Assembly (NCBI GenBank): GCA_002351705.1
Contig: DEHC01000002.1
Coordinates: forward strand, 24,810 to 38,909
Direction of reading: 5' to 3'
Source of the DNA: Gammaproteobacteria bacterium UBA2810
GTDB lineage: Bacteria; Pseudomonadota; Gammaproteobacteria; Enterobacterales; Succinivibrionaceae
Length of the DNA: 14,100 bases
The first letter of the stretch is position 1; every line of letters begins with the position of its first letter. A program made the translations under genes and the position numbers. Shown here in pieces: positions 7,290-14,084 of this stretch. The notes beneath the pieces are model-generated. The model was not told the DNA's origin. It made no database searches and saw nothing but the letters and a program-made list of their open reading frames with translations.

Positions 7290-8921
7290 GTGGGTGTCCC
7301 CAAGGAGATAAGGGAAGTTCCGAGACCGGTCAATACCGTTGTAGTAGACAGCGGCAATGACACGGATCTGCGCTATGCGGTGAGGGAGAGGGCTGCCTCT
7401 GGCAAATATGTCCCGGGCAGGAATCCAGCGCCGAAGAACGGCAGGGTAATCGGGCATATCATTGATTTCAAGTACGTTCCAGCCGATGCATCTGACAGTG
7501 GCTCTGCCGGCGGGAGCAATAAAAAGCAGGCGTCTGCTGAGCATGGAAAGGCGGAGTCCCGGAAGAATGATGCCGCACAGGATGAGCTCTCTGACAGCTC
7601 AGATCATTTCCTCATGTACGGAGCTCCTGCCTTCGCGCACAGCCAGAGCGCCGACATCTTTGATGATCTGCTTGAGATATACAGTATCCATGATGCCTGC
7701 TCAATCCTGGTCATGGCGATTCTGCGCATCATTGTTCCTGGAATCACCTGCGCGGAGTGCGCCGGGTACTTCAGGTCGGCCTTCCTTAAGGTTTTCTATC
7801 CCGGCACGCCCCTCTCGGGGAGCCATATCAGCGCTCTTATTGACGGAAGCTGCTCAGATCCGTGCCTTCGAATCAGGCTGGCAGGGAAAAGGGTATCGCG
7901 GGTGCCCGAGGACCATCACATTGCAGTAGGCATGACGCCTGTCACAGGACGGGGCATGCCGGGCGATCTCCCGGATTATTCACGCATCAGCCAGGATCCT
8001 GATGCTGAAGATGTCTATGTGATGTACGCATACGATACGGAGACCAATGAGCCCGTCTGTACAAAGATCAGAACAGGCAATGCTCCCAGCACGGATGATT
8101 TTGAGGCATTCGTCCTTGAGAATGGCATCAAATCCGGAATCCTCCTCGCAGGAGGAGACTTCTCGCCTGATGAGATCCGGGGCACTTTTGAGGGCCTGTC
8201 AGGCCTTCACTACATCAGGCCCGTTGATAGAAATGACGGCATAATGGAGAAATACGGCATCGGCTCCTGGGATCGTCCGTTCGGGTTCCGGGGGGATTTT
8301 GTCTTTTACCAGAAGGTGCAGGCCGGAGGCGGGAAAATCCTGTATGCCTTCAGGAGCATGGGAAAGGCCGTGGCTGAGGAGAACGCCTTCCTAAAGGCCG
8401 CACAGAGAAATGGCGGGAAGTTTGATCCGGATGATTTTCAGCGGATGAGAGAGATAAGCGGAGTCAGCCTCTTCGAGGCTGATCTTGATCTGAAGCCGGA
8501 TACGGTATACTGGGCAGTCCAGTACCGGTGGCTTCCCGGGCTGCTCTTCAGACGGTGCATGATCGATTTTCCCTGGATTAATCGTACATCATGGCTGGAT
8601 GACGGGCGCCTCCGCGGTCTTGGCCTTATTGCCTCCGTGTCGGCACTGATAACGGTCAGGATGCTCAATGCCGCGCAGAACGCGGGCCTTCTAGACAGAA
8701 TGTCCTTCGGGGAGCTGATGGCAAGACTGCGCCTGGTGCGGAGAATGGAAGAGCATGGCAGCTCAGGAAAAGTTCCGGACGCAGGAGACGGCAGGTGGTC
8801 AGTCCCGGACAAAAGCTCCATGGAGATTCTCGCAAGGCTCGGCCTCGCTGGCGGCATGGAAGTGCCGGCGCCCAGGAAAAGAGGCAGACCGCCGAAGAGA
8901 AAACAGACATCAGGGCAGTAA
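7290..8921 (+). CDS. IS4/IS1634-like transposase-family protein, catalytic triad apparently lost
   Basis: The 543-residue protein resembles large IS4-superfamily transposases. Its N-terminal region ends in a RVIGHIIDFKYVP-type beta element (52-64) and is followed by a polar linker (about 65-105), a helical region (about 107-185) and an RNase H-like core (about 205-460). The core can be anchored on YAYDTETNEPV (246-256), RTGNAPSTDDF (261-271), LLAGGDF (285-291), YIRPVDRND (308-316) and QYRW (411-414). At the positions expected to hold D, D and E, glycines stand instead (G214, G288, G417), and of the Y-(2)-R-(3)-E-(6)-K signature only R413 remains. The C-terminus carries an AT-hook, RKRGRPPK (529-536). 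Initiation is GTG with AAGGAGG five bases upstream. No frameshift or stop interrupts the gene, and no terminal inverted repeats were found. It could be a dead element, an accessory copy or a domesticated DNA-binding protein. Family assignment is from remembered motifs. Confidence 0.75.
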   Translation: MGVPKEIREVPRPVNTVVVDSGNDTDLRYAVRERAASGKYVPGRNPAPKNGRVIGHIIDFKYVPADASDSGSAGGSNKKQASAEHGKAESRKNDAAQDELSDSSDHFLMYGAPAFAHSQSADIFDDLLEIYSIHDACSILVMAILRIIVPGITCAECAGYFRSAFLKVFYPGTPLSGSHISALIDGSCSDPCLRIRLAGKRVSRVPEDHHIAVGMTPVTGRGMPGDLPDYSRISQDPDAEDVYVMYAYDTETNEPVCTKIRTGNAPSTDDFEAFVLENGIKSGILLAGGDFSPDEIRGTFEGLSGLHYIRPVDRNDGIMEKYGIGSWDRPFGFRGDFVFYQKVQAGGGKILYAFRSMGKAVAEENAFLKAAQRNGGKFDPDDFQRMREISGVSLFEADLDLKPDTVYWAVQYRWLPGLLFRRCMIDFPWINRTSWLDDGRLRGLGLIASVSALITVRMLNAAQNAGLLDRMSFGELMARLRLVRRMEEHGSSGKVPDAGDGRWSVPDKSSMEILARLGLAGGMEVPAPRKRGRPPKRKQTSGQ

Positions 8922-8948
8922 TTCTGCTGACCTGATATGCAGGCTGGG

Positions 8949-8976
8949 TGATGCGGCAATCAGCAGCAGCGCATCA
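8949..8976. other. Hairpin between convergent genes
   Basis: Arms TGATGCG (8949-8955) and CGCATCA (8970-8976) flank a 14-base loop and overlap the stop codon of the DUF805 gene. A competing pair, CTGCTGA (8924-8930) with TCAGCAG (8960-8966), also exists. No T-run follows on either strand, so its role as terminator between the converging genes is weakly supported. Confidence 0.3.
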
Positions 8977-9555
8977 GCCTCTCGGATCGTCGCCGAACAA
9001 GTTGGGGCCCCTGGTGCCTTCGATGCAGCCGATAGCAATCCACGCGCCGACGCTCGCGAGGCCGAAGAATACGGCATCGAGGGCAGCGCCTCCTATCCAG
9101 ATCGCAATGTACCACCAGCCGGAGAGATTGAGATCGTGTAGGCGCCTCACGCAGGTGGTGATCCAGCAGATCCAGAGCGCGATGATGAAGACGAGTGAGG
9201 CAAGCACCCCGATCCCGCACAGGATTCCGAGGAAGAACAGCACTTTGTTTCCGTCTGCGGAACCGGCGAAGCAGATCATCGCGAGCACGAAGGCGATCGA
9301 AATGGCTATCCCGGCAATAAACGAGCCGCACAGCACGACCAGTGCCCGGAGCCAGAATTCCTGCCTGGCGATGCGCCCCTTGATGGTAAACCACTGCGAG
9401 AGGCTCGTGAGGCTGTAATTGCGTGGCGAGGACTTCGCGCGGTTCCGCATGCTCTGCTGCCAGGCAGCTCCCGAACCTGGATAGATCCTTGCTCCGCATT
9501 CAGGGCAGAAGGCAGCTCCTTCAGGTACGGGCGAACCGCATTTTACGCAGAACAT
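8974..9555 (-). CDS. Zinc-ribbon plus DUF805 membrane protein
   Basis: The 193-residue protein starts with a small zinc ribbon made of two CxxC pairs (C3/C6 and C17/C20). A polar linker with basic residues follows (about 28-55), then a DUF805 domain: the entry motif KGRIARQEFW (59-68), hydrophobic spans (about 70-98, 106-134 and 148-176), the conserved RRLHDLNLSGWW (137-148) between them, and the C-terminal GTRGPNLFGDDP (180-191). DUF805 proteins are small inner-membrane proteins of unknown function, and the N-terminal ribbon would lie in the cytoplasm. GGAGA lies five bases before the ATG. The gene is divergent from the aldo/keto reductase and convergent with the transposase-family gene. Domain identity is secure; function is not known. 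Confidence 0.88.
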   Translation of the reverse strand: MFCVKCGSPVPEGAAFCPECGARIYPGSGAAWQQSMRNRAKSSPRNYSLTSLSQWFTIKGRIARQEFWLRALVVLCGSFIAGIAISIAFVLAMICFAGSADGNKVLFFLGILCGIGVLASLVFIIALWICWITTCVRRLHDLNLSGWWYIAIWIGGAALDAVFFGLASVGAWIAIGCIEGTRGPNLFGDDPRG

Positions 9556-9624
9556 CTGACTCTCCTCTCCGGCTCCCGGTCCGGTGACTGAACCCCGTTG
9601 CCGCGCTCCGGCCGGGGCTCTGCA

Positions 9625-9633
9625 ATATTACCA
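9625..9633 (-). promoter_or_regulatory. Candidate extended -10 for the DUF805 gene
   Basis: On the minus strand TGG-TAATAT (9633-9625) resembles an extended -10 element, about 70 bases before the ATG at 9555. The hexamer matches the consensus at four of six bases and the -35 is not evident, so support is limited. Confidence 0.25.
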
Positions 9634-9672
9634 TGCCTCGGCCGGCTCTGTTTCCGTGCGGGCATCCGATGG

Positions 9673-9696
9673 TATATTGTCTGTAGGAACAATATA
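9673..9696 (+). promoter_or_regulatory. -10 element and operator-like dyad before the aldo/keto reductase
   Basis: TATATT (9673-9678) matches the -10 consensus at five of six bases, with a poor -35 at about 9651-9656. The same bases begin a perfect 8-bp dyad, TATATTGT (9673-9680) and ACAATATA (9689-9696), separated by eight bases. A dimeric regulator bound here would cover the -10 and the expected transcription start near 9685, which suggests repression of the reductase gene. No cognate regulator gene lies next to it. Confidence 0.5.
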
Positions 9697-9707
9697 TGGA
9701 GGCGGAC

Positions 9708-10538
9708 GTGGGACAGCTGGCATACACAGAGGACTGTGCAGTCCTCGGGAACGGGACGCTGATGCCGCTCGCCGGCTTCGGCACCTGGGAGCTCCGGGGC
9801 GGAGCCTGCAGCGATCTCGTCTCCCTGGCGCTGCGCCTCGGGGGGCGCCATATCGACACCCCCAGGATGTACGGCAATGAGGAGGCAGTGGGTCTCGGGA
9901 TCAGGAAAAGCGGCGTTCCCAGGGAGAAAATCTTCCTCACGACGAAGCTGATGGACTCCGGCGGCTTCAGGAACAGCCTACGTGATATCGGCGACTCCCT
10001 GAGGAAGCTCGGCACGGATTACGTTGATCTTCTGCTCCTCCATGAGCCGTATGGCGGGAAGTACGAAATCTACCGTGCCATGGAGCAGGCACTCGAGGAC
10101 GGCAGGGCCCGCGCGATAGGCGTCTCGAATTTCAATCTTCAGGCGCTTGGGGAATTCTCGTCGCGCGTGAGGGTCATGCCCATGGCGGATCAGGTGGAGG
10201 CGCACGTGCTGCTGCAGAGGGAGGAGTTTGCCCGGAGGCTCATTTCAGCCGGCATTGCCCCCGTGGCATGGTCCCCGCTCGGAGGCGGCGGTGCGGGAAT
10301 TCCATCAAATCCGCTTCTTGCTGAAATCGGCCGCGCGCACGGGAAGAGCGCGGCGCAGACGGCACTCCGCTTCCTTACAGAGGAGGGCTTCGCGGTCATT
10401 CCGCGCACGTCAGATCCAGGAAGGATAAAGGAAAATCATGAGATCCTTGATTTCACGCTCGGCAGTGAGGAAATGGAGAGAATAAGGGAGCTTGACTGCG
10501 GGAGGAGCCTCTTCGGCTGGGCTGAGGCTTATGTCTGA
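9708..10538 (+). CDS. Aldo/keto reductase
   Basis: The 276-residue protein is an NADPH-type aldo/keto reductase, a soluble (beta/alpha)8-barrel enzyme reducing aldehydes and ketones, of the DkgA/DkgB-like group. The full catalytic tetrad is visible: D50 (HIDTP), Y55 (MYGNE), K80 (LTTKL) and H112 (LLLHEP). Further marks are LGTDYVDLLL (101-110), AIGVSNFN (136-143), WSPLGGG (188-194) and the cofactor-phosphate segment IPRTSDPGRIKEN (231-243), where family members usually have IPKS. GTG at 9708 is chosen because GGAGG sits five bases upstream. The in-frame ATG at 9696 (280 residues) has only AGGA, overlaps the dyad, and would put its binding site at the predicted transcript end. The substrate cannot be told. 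It converges with ribA. Confidence 0.92.
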   Translation: MGQLAYTEDCAVLGNGTLMPLAGFGTWELRGGACSDLVSLALRLGGRHIDTPRMYGNEEAVGLGIRKSGVPREKIFLTTKLMDSGGFRNSLRDIGDSLRKLGTDYVDLLLLHEPYGGKYEIYRAMEQALEDGRARAIGVSNFNLQALGEFSSRVRVMPMADQVEAHVLLQREEFARRLISAGIAPVAWSPLGGGGAGIPSNPLLAEIGRAHGKSAAQTALRFLTEEGFAVIPRTSDPGRIKENHEILDFTLGSEEMERIRELDCGRSLFGWAEAYV

Positions 10539-10542
10539 CAAT

Positions 10543-10567
10543 GAGGCGGCTCAGCGCATGCCGCCTC
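10543..10567. terminator. Hairpin between convergent reductase and ribA genes
   Basis: Arms GAGGCGGC (10543-10550) and GCCGCCTC (10560-10567) flank a nine-base loop in the 50-base gap between the two converging stops. The stem is strong, but T-runs are missing on both sides, so it may act as a partial or shared terminator. Confidence 0.45.
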
Positions 10568-10588
10568 GCCCATCGTTTGAGCCGGGGA

Positions 10589-11203
10589 TTATTCCACCTC
10601 GGTCAGCATATGCTTGAAGCGGTGGAGCTTTGTCTCCAGGTAGGACTTGTTGTAGCGGTTGAGCCCGGCCTCAAGAGGTACGCGGGCGGCGACAGTTATC
10701 CCGAGATCCTCGAGCTGGTTGATCTTGTCCGGGTTGTTGGTCATGAGCTTTACTGACTTTATGCCGAGCAGTCGGATCATCGACGCGCAGATCCCGTAGT
10801 TCCTCTCGTCCGGCTTGAAGCCGAGCTCCACGTTCGCATCGTAGGTGTCGAGTCCCTTGTCCTGCAGCGCATAGGCCCTGAGCTTGTTGATGAGCCCTAT
10901 GCCGCGGCCCTCCTGCCTTACATAGAGGAGCACGCCTCTCTTTTCCTTTGATATGGCGGCGAGGGCCGACTCGAGCTGGAAGCCGCAGTCGCACTTCAGG
11001 CTGAAGAGCGTGTCTCCGGTCAGGCACTCGGAGTGGATGCGGAGGAGCACCGGCTCATCCGTTGTCACATCGCCCATTACCAGGGCGACATGCTCCTTTC
11101 CGGACACATGATCACTGAAGCCCGTTATCCTGAAAGTGCCGAATGCGGTCGGGAGATTAGCCGAGACTACGAGCTCGATGTCATTGTCTGTTTTTCCTGC
11201 CAA
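10589..11203 (-). CDS. ribA: GTP cyclohydrolase II
   Basis: RibA opens GTP to 2,5-diamino-6-ribosylamino-4(3H)-pyrimidinone 5'-phosphate, formate and pyrophosphate, the first step of riboflavin synthesis. The sequence closely follows E. coli RibA: IHSECLTGD with a zinc-ligand Cys, then KCDCGFQLE with two more (C60, C71, C73 from this start), RQEGRGIGLINK (96-107), AYALQD (110-115), LGFKPDERNYG (127-137) and LMTNNPDKI (153-161). The start is uncertain. The frame is open to an ATG at 11302, but that extension is not RibA-like. The TTG at 11203 used here is the nearest in-frame initiator and lacks a Shine-Dalgarno. The ATG with a spaced AGGA at exactly the E. coli-equivalent place (11184-11182) is one base out of frame. 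The single gene is convergent with the reductase and divergent from cmk. Confidence 0.9.
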   Translation of the reverse strand: MAGKTDNDIELVVSANLPTAFGTFRITGFSDHVSGKEHVALVMGDVTTDEPVLLRIHSECLTGDTLFSLKCDCGFQLESALAAISKEKRGVLLYVRQEGRGIGLINKLRAYALQDKGLDTYDANVELGFKPDERNYGICASMIRLLGIKSVKLMTNNPDKINQLEDLGITVAARVPLEAGLNRYNKSYLETKLHRFKHMLTEVE

Positions 11204-11325
11204 GTGCGTCAGTCTGTCTCGCGACGGACCCCTCCGAATAAAGAGCGCAGCGCGCGCAAAGGGACAATTCCGCTCCGGGCGGTGCTGACAGCGCAATGCC
11301 ATGCCGTGCCCCGGGCAGATACATG

Positions 11326-11334
11326 ATTTTATCA
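11326..11334 (-). promoter_or_regulatory. Candidate extended -10 promoter for ribA
   Basis: On the minus strand TGA-TAAAAT (11334-11326) is an extended -10 element with five of six consensus matches. Transcription would begin near 11319, leaving a leader of about 115-135 bases before the probable RibA start. I see no conserved FMN-riboswitch pattern in that leader. Confidence 0.4.
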
Positions 11335-11415
11335 GAAAAGGAGGGTCGCTGTATCCTGCCTGTGCTATGCCGCATCGGATAGGGCTGCAGATTCCCCGCG
11401 GCTGTGTCTTTTCTG

Positions 11416-11438
11416 GCGGAATGTATTAGAATTTCCGC
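11416..11438 (+). promoter_or_regulatory. -10 element within a short dyad before cmk
   Basis: TAGAAT (11427-11432) matches TATAAT at five of six bases, 30 bases before the cmk ATG. It lies within a short dyad, GCGGAA (11416-11421) and TTCCGC (11433-11438). The -35 is weak. This is the best promoter candidate for cmk. Confidence 0.4.
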
Positions 11439-11461
11439 AATTATCCCTGAACGGAGCAAAT

Positions 11462-12142
11462 ATGAGCAGAGTTCCTGTAATAGCAGTTGACGGTCCCGGC
11501 GGATCAGGCAAGGGCACCGTCTGCAAGAGAATAGCGGACGTACTTCACTACCATATCCTTGACTCTGGCGCCATCTACCGCGTGCTTGCCTACGCGGCGC
11601 TGCAGAGCGGCACGGATCTCGCCGACGCGGCTCTCCTTGAGAAGCTCGCGCTTTCCCTGGATCTGAGATTTGTGCCTTCAGATGATTCCGTGCTGACTGT
11701 CCTTGCGGGGAAGGACATCTCCTCGCAGATCCGCACGGAGGAGACCGGAGCTGCGGCAAGCAAGGTTGCAGCGGTCCCGGCTGTGAGGAAGGCTCTTCTC
11801 GCGAGGCAGAGAATGTTCCGGACCGCTCCCGGACTGGTCGCAGACGGCCGTGACATGGGCACTGTCGTGTTCCCTGATGCCGAGATCAAGATTTTCCTTG
11901 ACGCGTCGTGCGAGGAGAGGGCAAAGCGCCGCGTAAAGCAGCTTGAGGCAAAGGGAAAGCCTGCTGACTATGAGAGGATCCTTGCGGAGATTGCAGAGAG
12001 GGATCACCGCGACAGGACGCGCGCTGTTGCGCCGCTCAGGCCCGCAGATGACGCGCTGGTCATTGACTCGACCGGAATGAGCATTGACGATGAGGTCGGG
12101 AAAATCCTTGCGCTGGCGAAGGAAAAGGGCCTTACTGCCTGA
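11462..12142 (+). CDS. cmk: Cytidylate kinase
   Basis: Cmk phosphorylates CMP and dCMP with ATP in the cytoplasm, recycling CMP from RNA and lipid turnover and from CMP-KDO use. The 226-residue sequence has the P-loop GPGGSGKGT (11-19), the nucleotide-binding LDSGAIYR (33-40), the CMP-region insert (about 68-105), DGRDMGTVVFP (128-138) and the lid arginines in ERDHRDRTRAVAPL (179-192). Length equals E. coli Cmk (about 227). GGAG is spaced five bases before the ATG. rpsA follows, as in many gammaproteobacteria, after a terminator and a separate promoter. Confidence 0.97.
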   Translation: MSRVPVIAVDGPGGSGKGTVCKRIADVLHYHILDSGAIYRVLAYAALQSGTDLADAALLEKLALSLDLRFVPSDDSVLTVLAGKDISSQIRTEETGAAASKVAAVPAVRKALLARQRMFRTAPGLVADGRDMGTVVFPDAEIKIFLDASCEERAKRRVKQLEAKGKPADYERILAEIAERDHRDRTRAVAPLRPADDALVIDSTGMSIDDEVGKILALAKEKGLTA

Positions 12143-12146
12143 GAAA

Positions 12147-12178
12147 CCGGCTCATGGGCGGAGCCGGCCTCCGCTTTT
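12147..12178 (+). terminator. Terminator after cmk with competing hairpins
   Basis: GCGGAG (12158-12163) and CTCCGC (12169-12174) form a six-base GC-rich stem followed directly by TTTT, a short intrinsic terminator. It overlaps another perfect stem, CCGGCTC (12147-12153) with GAGCCGG (12161-12167), so only one can form at a time. The geometry resembles an anti-terminator/terminator pair; partial read-through into rpsA is plausible. Confidence 0.6.
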
Positions 12179-12182
12179 CGCC

Positions 12183-12211
12183 TTGCCTGCCCTTTAATTA
12201 TGTGATACAAT
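12183..12211 (+). promoter_or_regulatory. rpsA promoter
   Basis: TTGCCT (12183-12188; four of six matches to -35) is followed after exactly 17 bases by TACAAT (12206-12211; five of six), and a TGA (12203-12205) makes it an extended -10. Transcription should begin near 12218, giving a leader of about 109 bases before rpsA. Confidence 0.75.
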
Positions 12212-12217
12212 CGTCAG

Positions 12218-12326
12218 ATTATGCGGCAGTCTGTTCATCAGGCTGCCGCTGGCCGCCTTGTGCGGCCCGGTGCGGACCGCAGGTGCGGTTCCGGATTTCA
12301 TTCATCAACTTTTTTAACTTTTAAAT
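12218..12326 (+). ncRNA. Structured rpsA leader without Shine-Dalgarno
   Basis: Three hairpins follow one another. The first pairs 12223-12233 with 12239-12249 (11 bp, one G-U) around UUCAU. The second pairs 12251-12256 with 12262-12267 (6 bp). The third pairs 12273-12280 with 12285-12293 (8 bp, one bulged U). Then comes a single-stranded A/U-rich run (about 12303-12326) up to the ATG, with no AGGAGG-like sequence. In E. coli the rpsA translation start likewise lacks a normal Shine-Dalgarno, is built of three hairpins with A/U-rich linkers, and is repressed by free S1 protein. The same autogenous control is inferred here. Confidence 0.6.
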
Positions 12327-14024
12327 ATGGCTGAATCTTTTGCAGAGCTTTTTGAAGCTACCCCGTTCGCCAAGGCATCTTCCGCTACCAGGAAGAGCTC
12401 ACAGACCGACAAGCCGGAAAACGGCACTGTCTCCAAGATCACCGACAAGTATGTCCTGATCGACACCGGACTCAAGACCGAGTCCTTCATCCCCGTCGAG
12501 CAGTTCAAGAACGCTGCCGGCGAGCTTGAGGTCAAGGTCGGTGACCAGGTTCCCGTTGTTCTCGAGGCTATCGACAACGGAAGCGGCGAAACCCAGACTT
12601 CACGCGAGAAGGCCAAGAAGCTTGAGGCTTGGGACAAGCTCCAGAAAGCTGCTGACGAAGGAACCAACGTTATCGGTGTCATCAACGGCAAGGTCAAGGG
12701 CGGCTTCACCGTTGACATCGCCGGCATCCGCGCATTCCTCCCGGGCTCTCTCGTTGATGTCCGTCCTGTCAAGGATGTTTCCCATCTCGAGGGCAAGGAA
12801 CTCGAGTTCCGCGTCAAGAAGATTGATCCCCAGCGCAACAACGTCGTTGTTTCCCGCAGGGATGTTCTCGAGAACGCCAACAGCGCCGAGAGAGAGAAGC
12901 TTCTTGCCAACCTCGAGGAAGGCCAGGTCGTCAAGGGTATCGTCAAGAACCTCACTGACTACGGCGCATTCGTTGACCTCGGCGGCGTTGACGGACTTCT
13001 TCACATCACCGATATGGCCTGGAAGCGCGTCAAGCATCCTTCCGAGATCGTCAATGTCGGCGACGAGATTGAGGTCAAGGTTCTGAAGTTCGACCGTGAG
13101 CGTACCCGTGTATCTCTCGGACTCAAGCAGCTCGGTGCAGATCCCTGGGTTGATATCGCCAAGCGCTACCCTGTCGGCACCAAGATCACCGGCAAGGTAT
13201 CCAACCTTACCGACTACGGCTGCTTCGTTGAGGTTGAGGAGGGCGTTGAGGGTCTCGTACACGTCTCCGAGATGGACTGGACCAACAAGAACATCCATCC
13301 TTCCAAGGTTGTCAATGTCGGCGATACCGTTCAGGTACAGGTTCTCGACATCGATGAGGAGAAGCGCCGCATTTCCCTCGGTCTCAAGCAGTGCAAGCCC
13401 AATCCCTGGGAGCAGTTCGCTGCCACCCACAACAAGGGCGACAAGGTTTCTGGCAAGATCAAGTCAATCACTGACTTCGGCATCTTCGTCGGCCTTGACG
13501 GCGGAATCGACGGACTTGTTCACCTTTCCGACATTTCCTGGACCGTTCCCGGCGAGGAAGCTGTCCGCAAGTACAAGAAGGGCGACGAGGTCGAGGCAGT
13601 TGTAATGCAGGTTCATGCCGATATGGAGAGAATCTCCCTCGGCATCAAGCAGCTTGAGGATGATCCGTTCAACAACTACGTATCCCTCCACCGCCGCGGC
13701 AGCATTGTCAAGGGCAAGGTTGTTTCCGTTGACGCCAAGGGCGCTCTTGTTGAGCTCGCTGACGGCGTTGAGGGCTACATCCGCGCTTCCGATGTTTCCC
13801 AGGAGCGTGTTGAGGACGCAACCACCGTTCTCAGCAAGGATCAGGAGATCGAGGCCAAGTTCATGGGCGTTGACCGCAAGAACCGTCAGATTTCCCTCTC
13901 CATCCGTGCAAAGGATGAGGCAGATGACAAGGCAGCCATTGAGTCTGTCAACAGCCGTCAGCCTCAGGTTGCAGCTCCCAGCGCTATGGCTGAGGCCTTC
14001 AAGAATGCCCAGAAGGCTGAGTAA
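12327..14024 (+). CDS. rpsA: 30S ribosomal protein S1
   Basis: S1 binds mRNA leaders on the 30S subunit and unfolds structured translation starts. The 565-residue protein has the six S1/OB-fold repeats of the gammaproteobacterial type (E. coli 557): about 30-93, 113-177, 198-266, 283-353, 370-440 and 457-527. Repeats 3 to 5 are the most regular, with TDYGAFVDL (210-218), TDYGCFVEV (295-303) and TDFGIFVGL (382-390), each followed by a GLLHITD/GLVHVSE/GLVHLSD block and closing with a SLGLKQ or SLGIKQ motif. The first two repeats, which anchor to the ribosome via S2 in E. coli, are divergent as usual. The N-terminal MAESFAELFE matches the family start, which fixes the ATG despite the lack of a Shine-Dalgarno. 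The codon choice is narrower than in its neighbours (frequent AAG, GAC, GTT, CTC), as expected for a highly expressed gene. Confidence 0.98.
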   Translation: MAESFAELFEATPFAKASSATRKSSQTDKPENGTVSKITDKYVLIDTGLKTESFIPVEQFKNAAGELEVKVGDQVPVVLEAIDNGSGETQTSREKAKKLEAWDKLQKAADEGTNVIGVINGKVKGGFTVDIAGIRAFLPGSLVDVRPVKDVSHLEGKELEFRVKKIDPQRNNVVVSRRDVLENANSAEREKLLANLEEGQVVKGIVKNLTDYGAFVDLGGVDGLLHITDMAWKRVKHPSEIVNVGDEIEVKVLKFDRERTRVSLGLKQLGADPWVDIAKRYPVGTKITGKVSNLTDYGCFVEVEEGVEGLVHVSEMDWTNKNIHPSKVVNVGDTVQVQVLDIDEEKRRISLGLKQCKPNPWEQFAATHNKGDKVSGKIKSITDFGIFVGLDGGIDGLVHLSDISWTVPGEEAVRKYKKGDEVEAVVMQVHADMERISLGIKQLEDDPFNNYVSLHRRGSIVKGKVVSVDAKGALVELADGVEGYIRASDVSQERVEDATTVLSKDQEIEAKFMGVDRKNRQISLSIRAKDEADDKAAIESVNSRQPQVAAPSAMAEAFKNAQKAE

Positions 14025-14053
14025 TCAGCAGTAAAGGCTTTCTGACCGAAATG

Positions 14054-14084
14054 AAATCCGGATCCATGCGATCCGGATTTTTTT
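14054..14084 (+). terminator. Intrinsic terminator of rpsA
   Basis: Arms AAATCCGGATC (14054-14064) and GATCCGGATTT (14070-14080) form a perfect 11-bp stem with a five-base loop, followed by a continuous T-run (14078-14084). It lies 30 bases after the rpsA stop and should end transcription efficiently. No gene can be recognised in the last bases of the window. Confidence 0.93.

Noticed and set aside
7229..8948. Imperfect inverted repeat flanking the transposase-family gene
   Set aside because: Only about nine bases match with a gap, and no target duplication is seen; chance is sufficient.
11185..11460. FMN riboswitch upstream of ribA
   Set aside because: I looked for the conserved FMN-aptamer segments on the minus strand and did not find them.
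12600..13430. 276-codon antisense frame within rpsA
   Set aside because: It is a shadow created by the codon bias of rpsA. The same holds for the other long antisense or offset frames in rpsA, the SGNH gene and the MBOAT gene.
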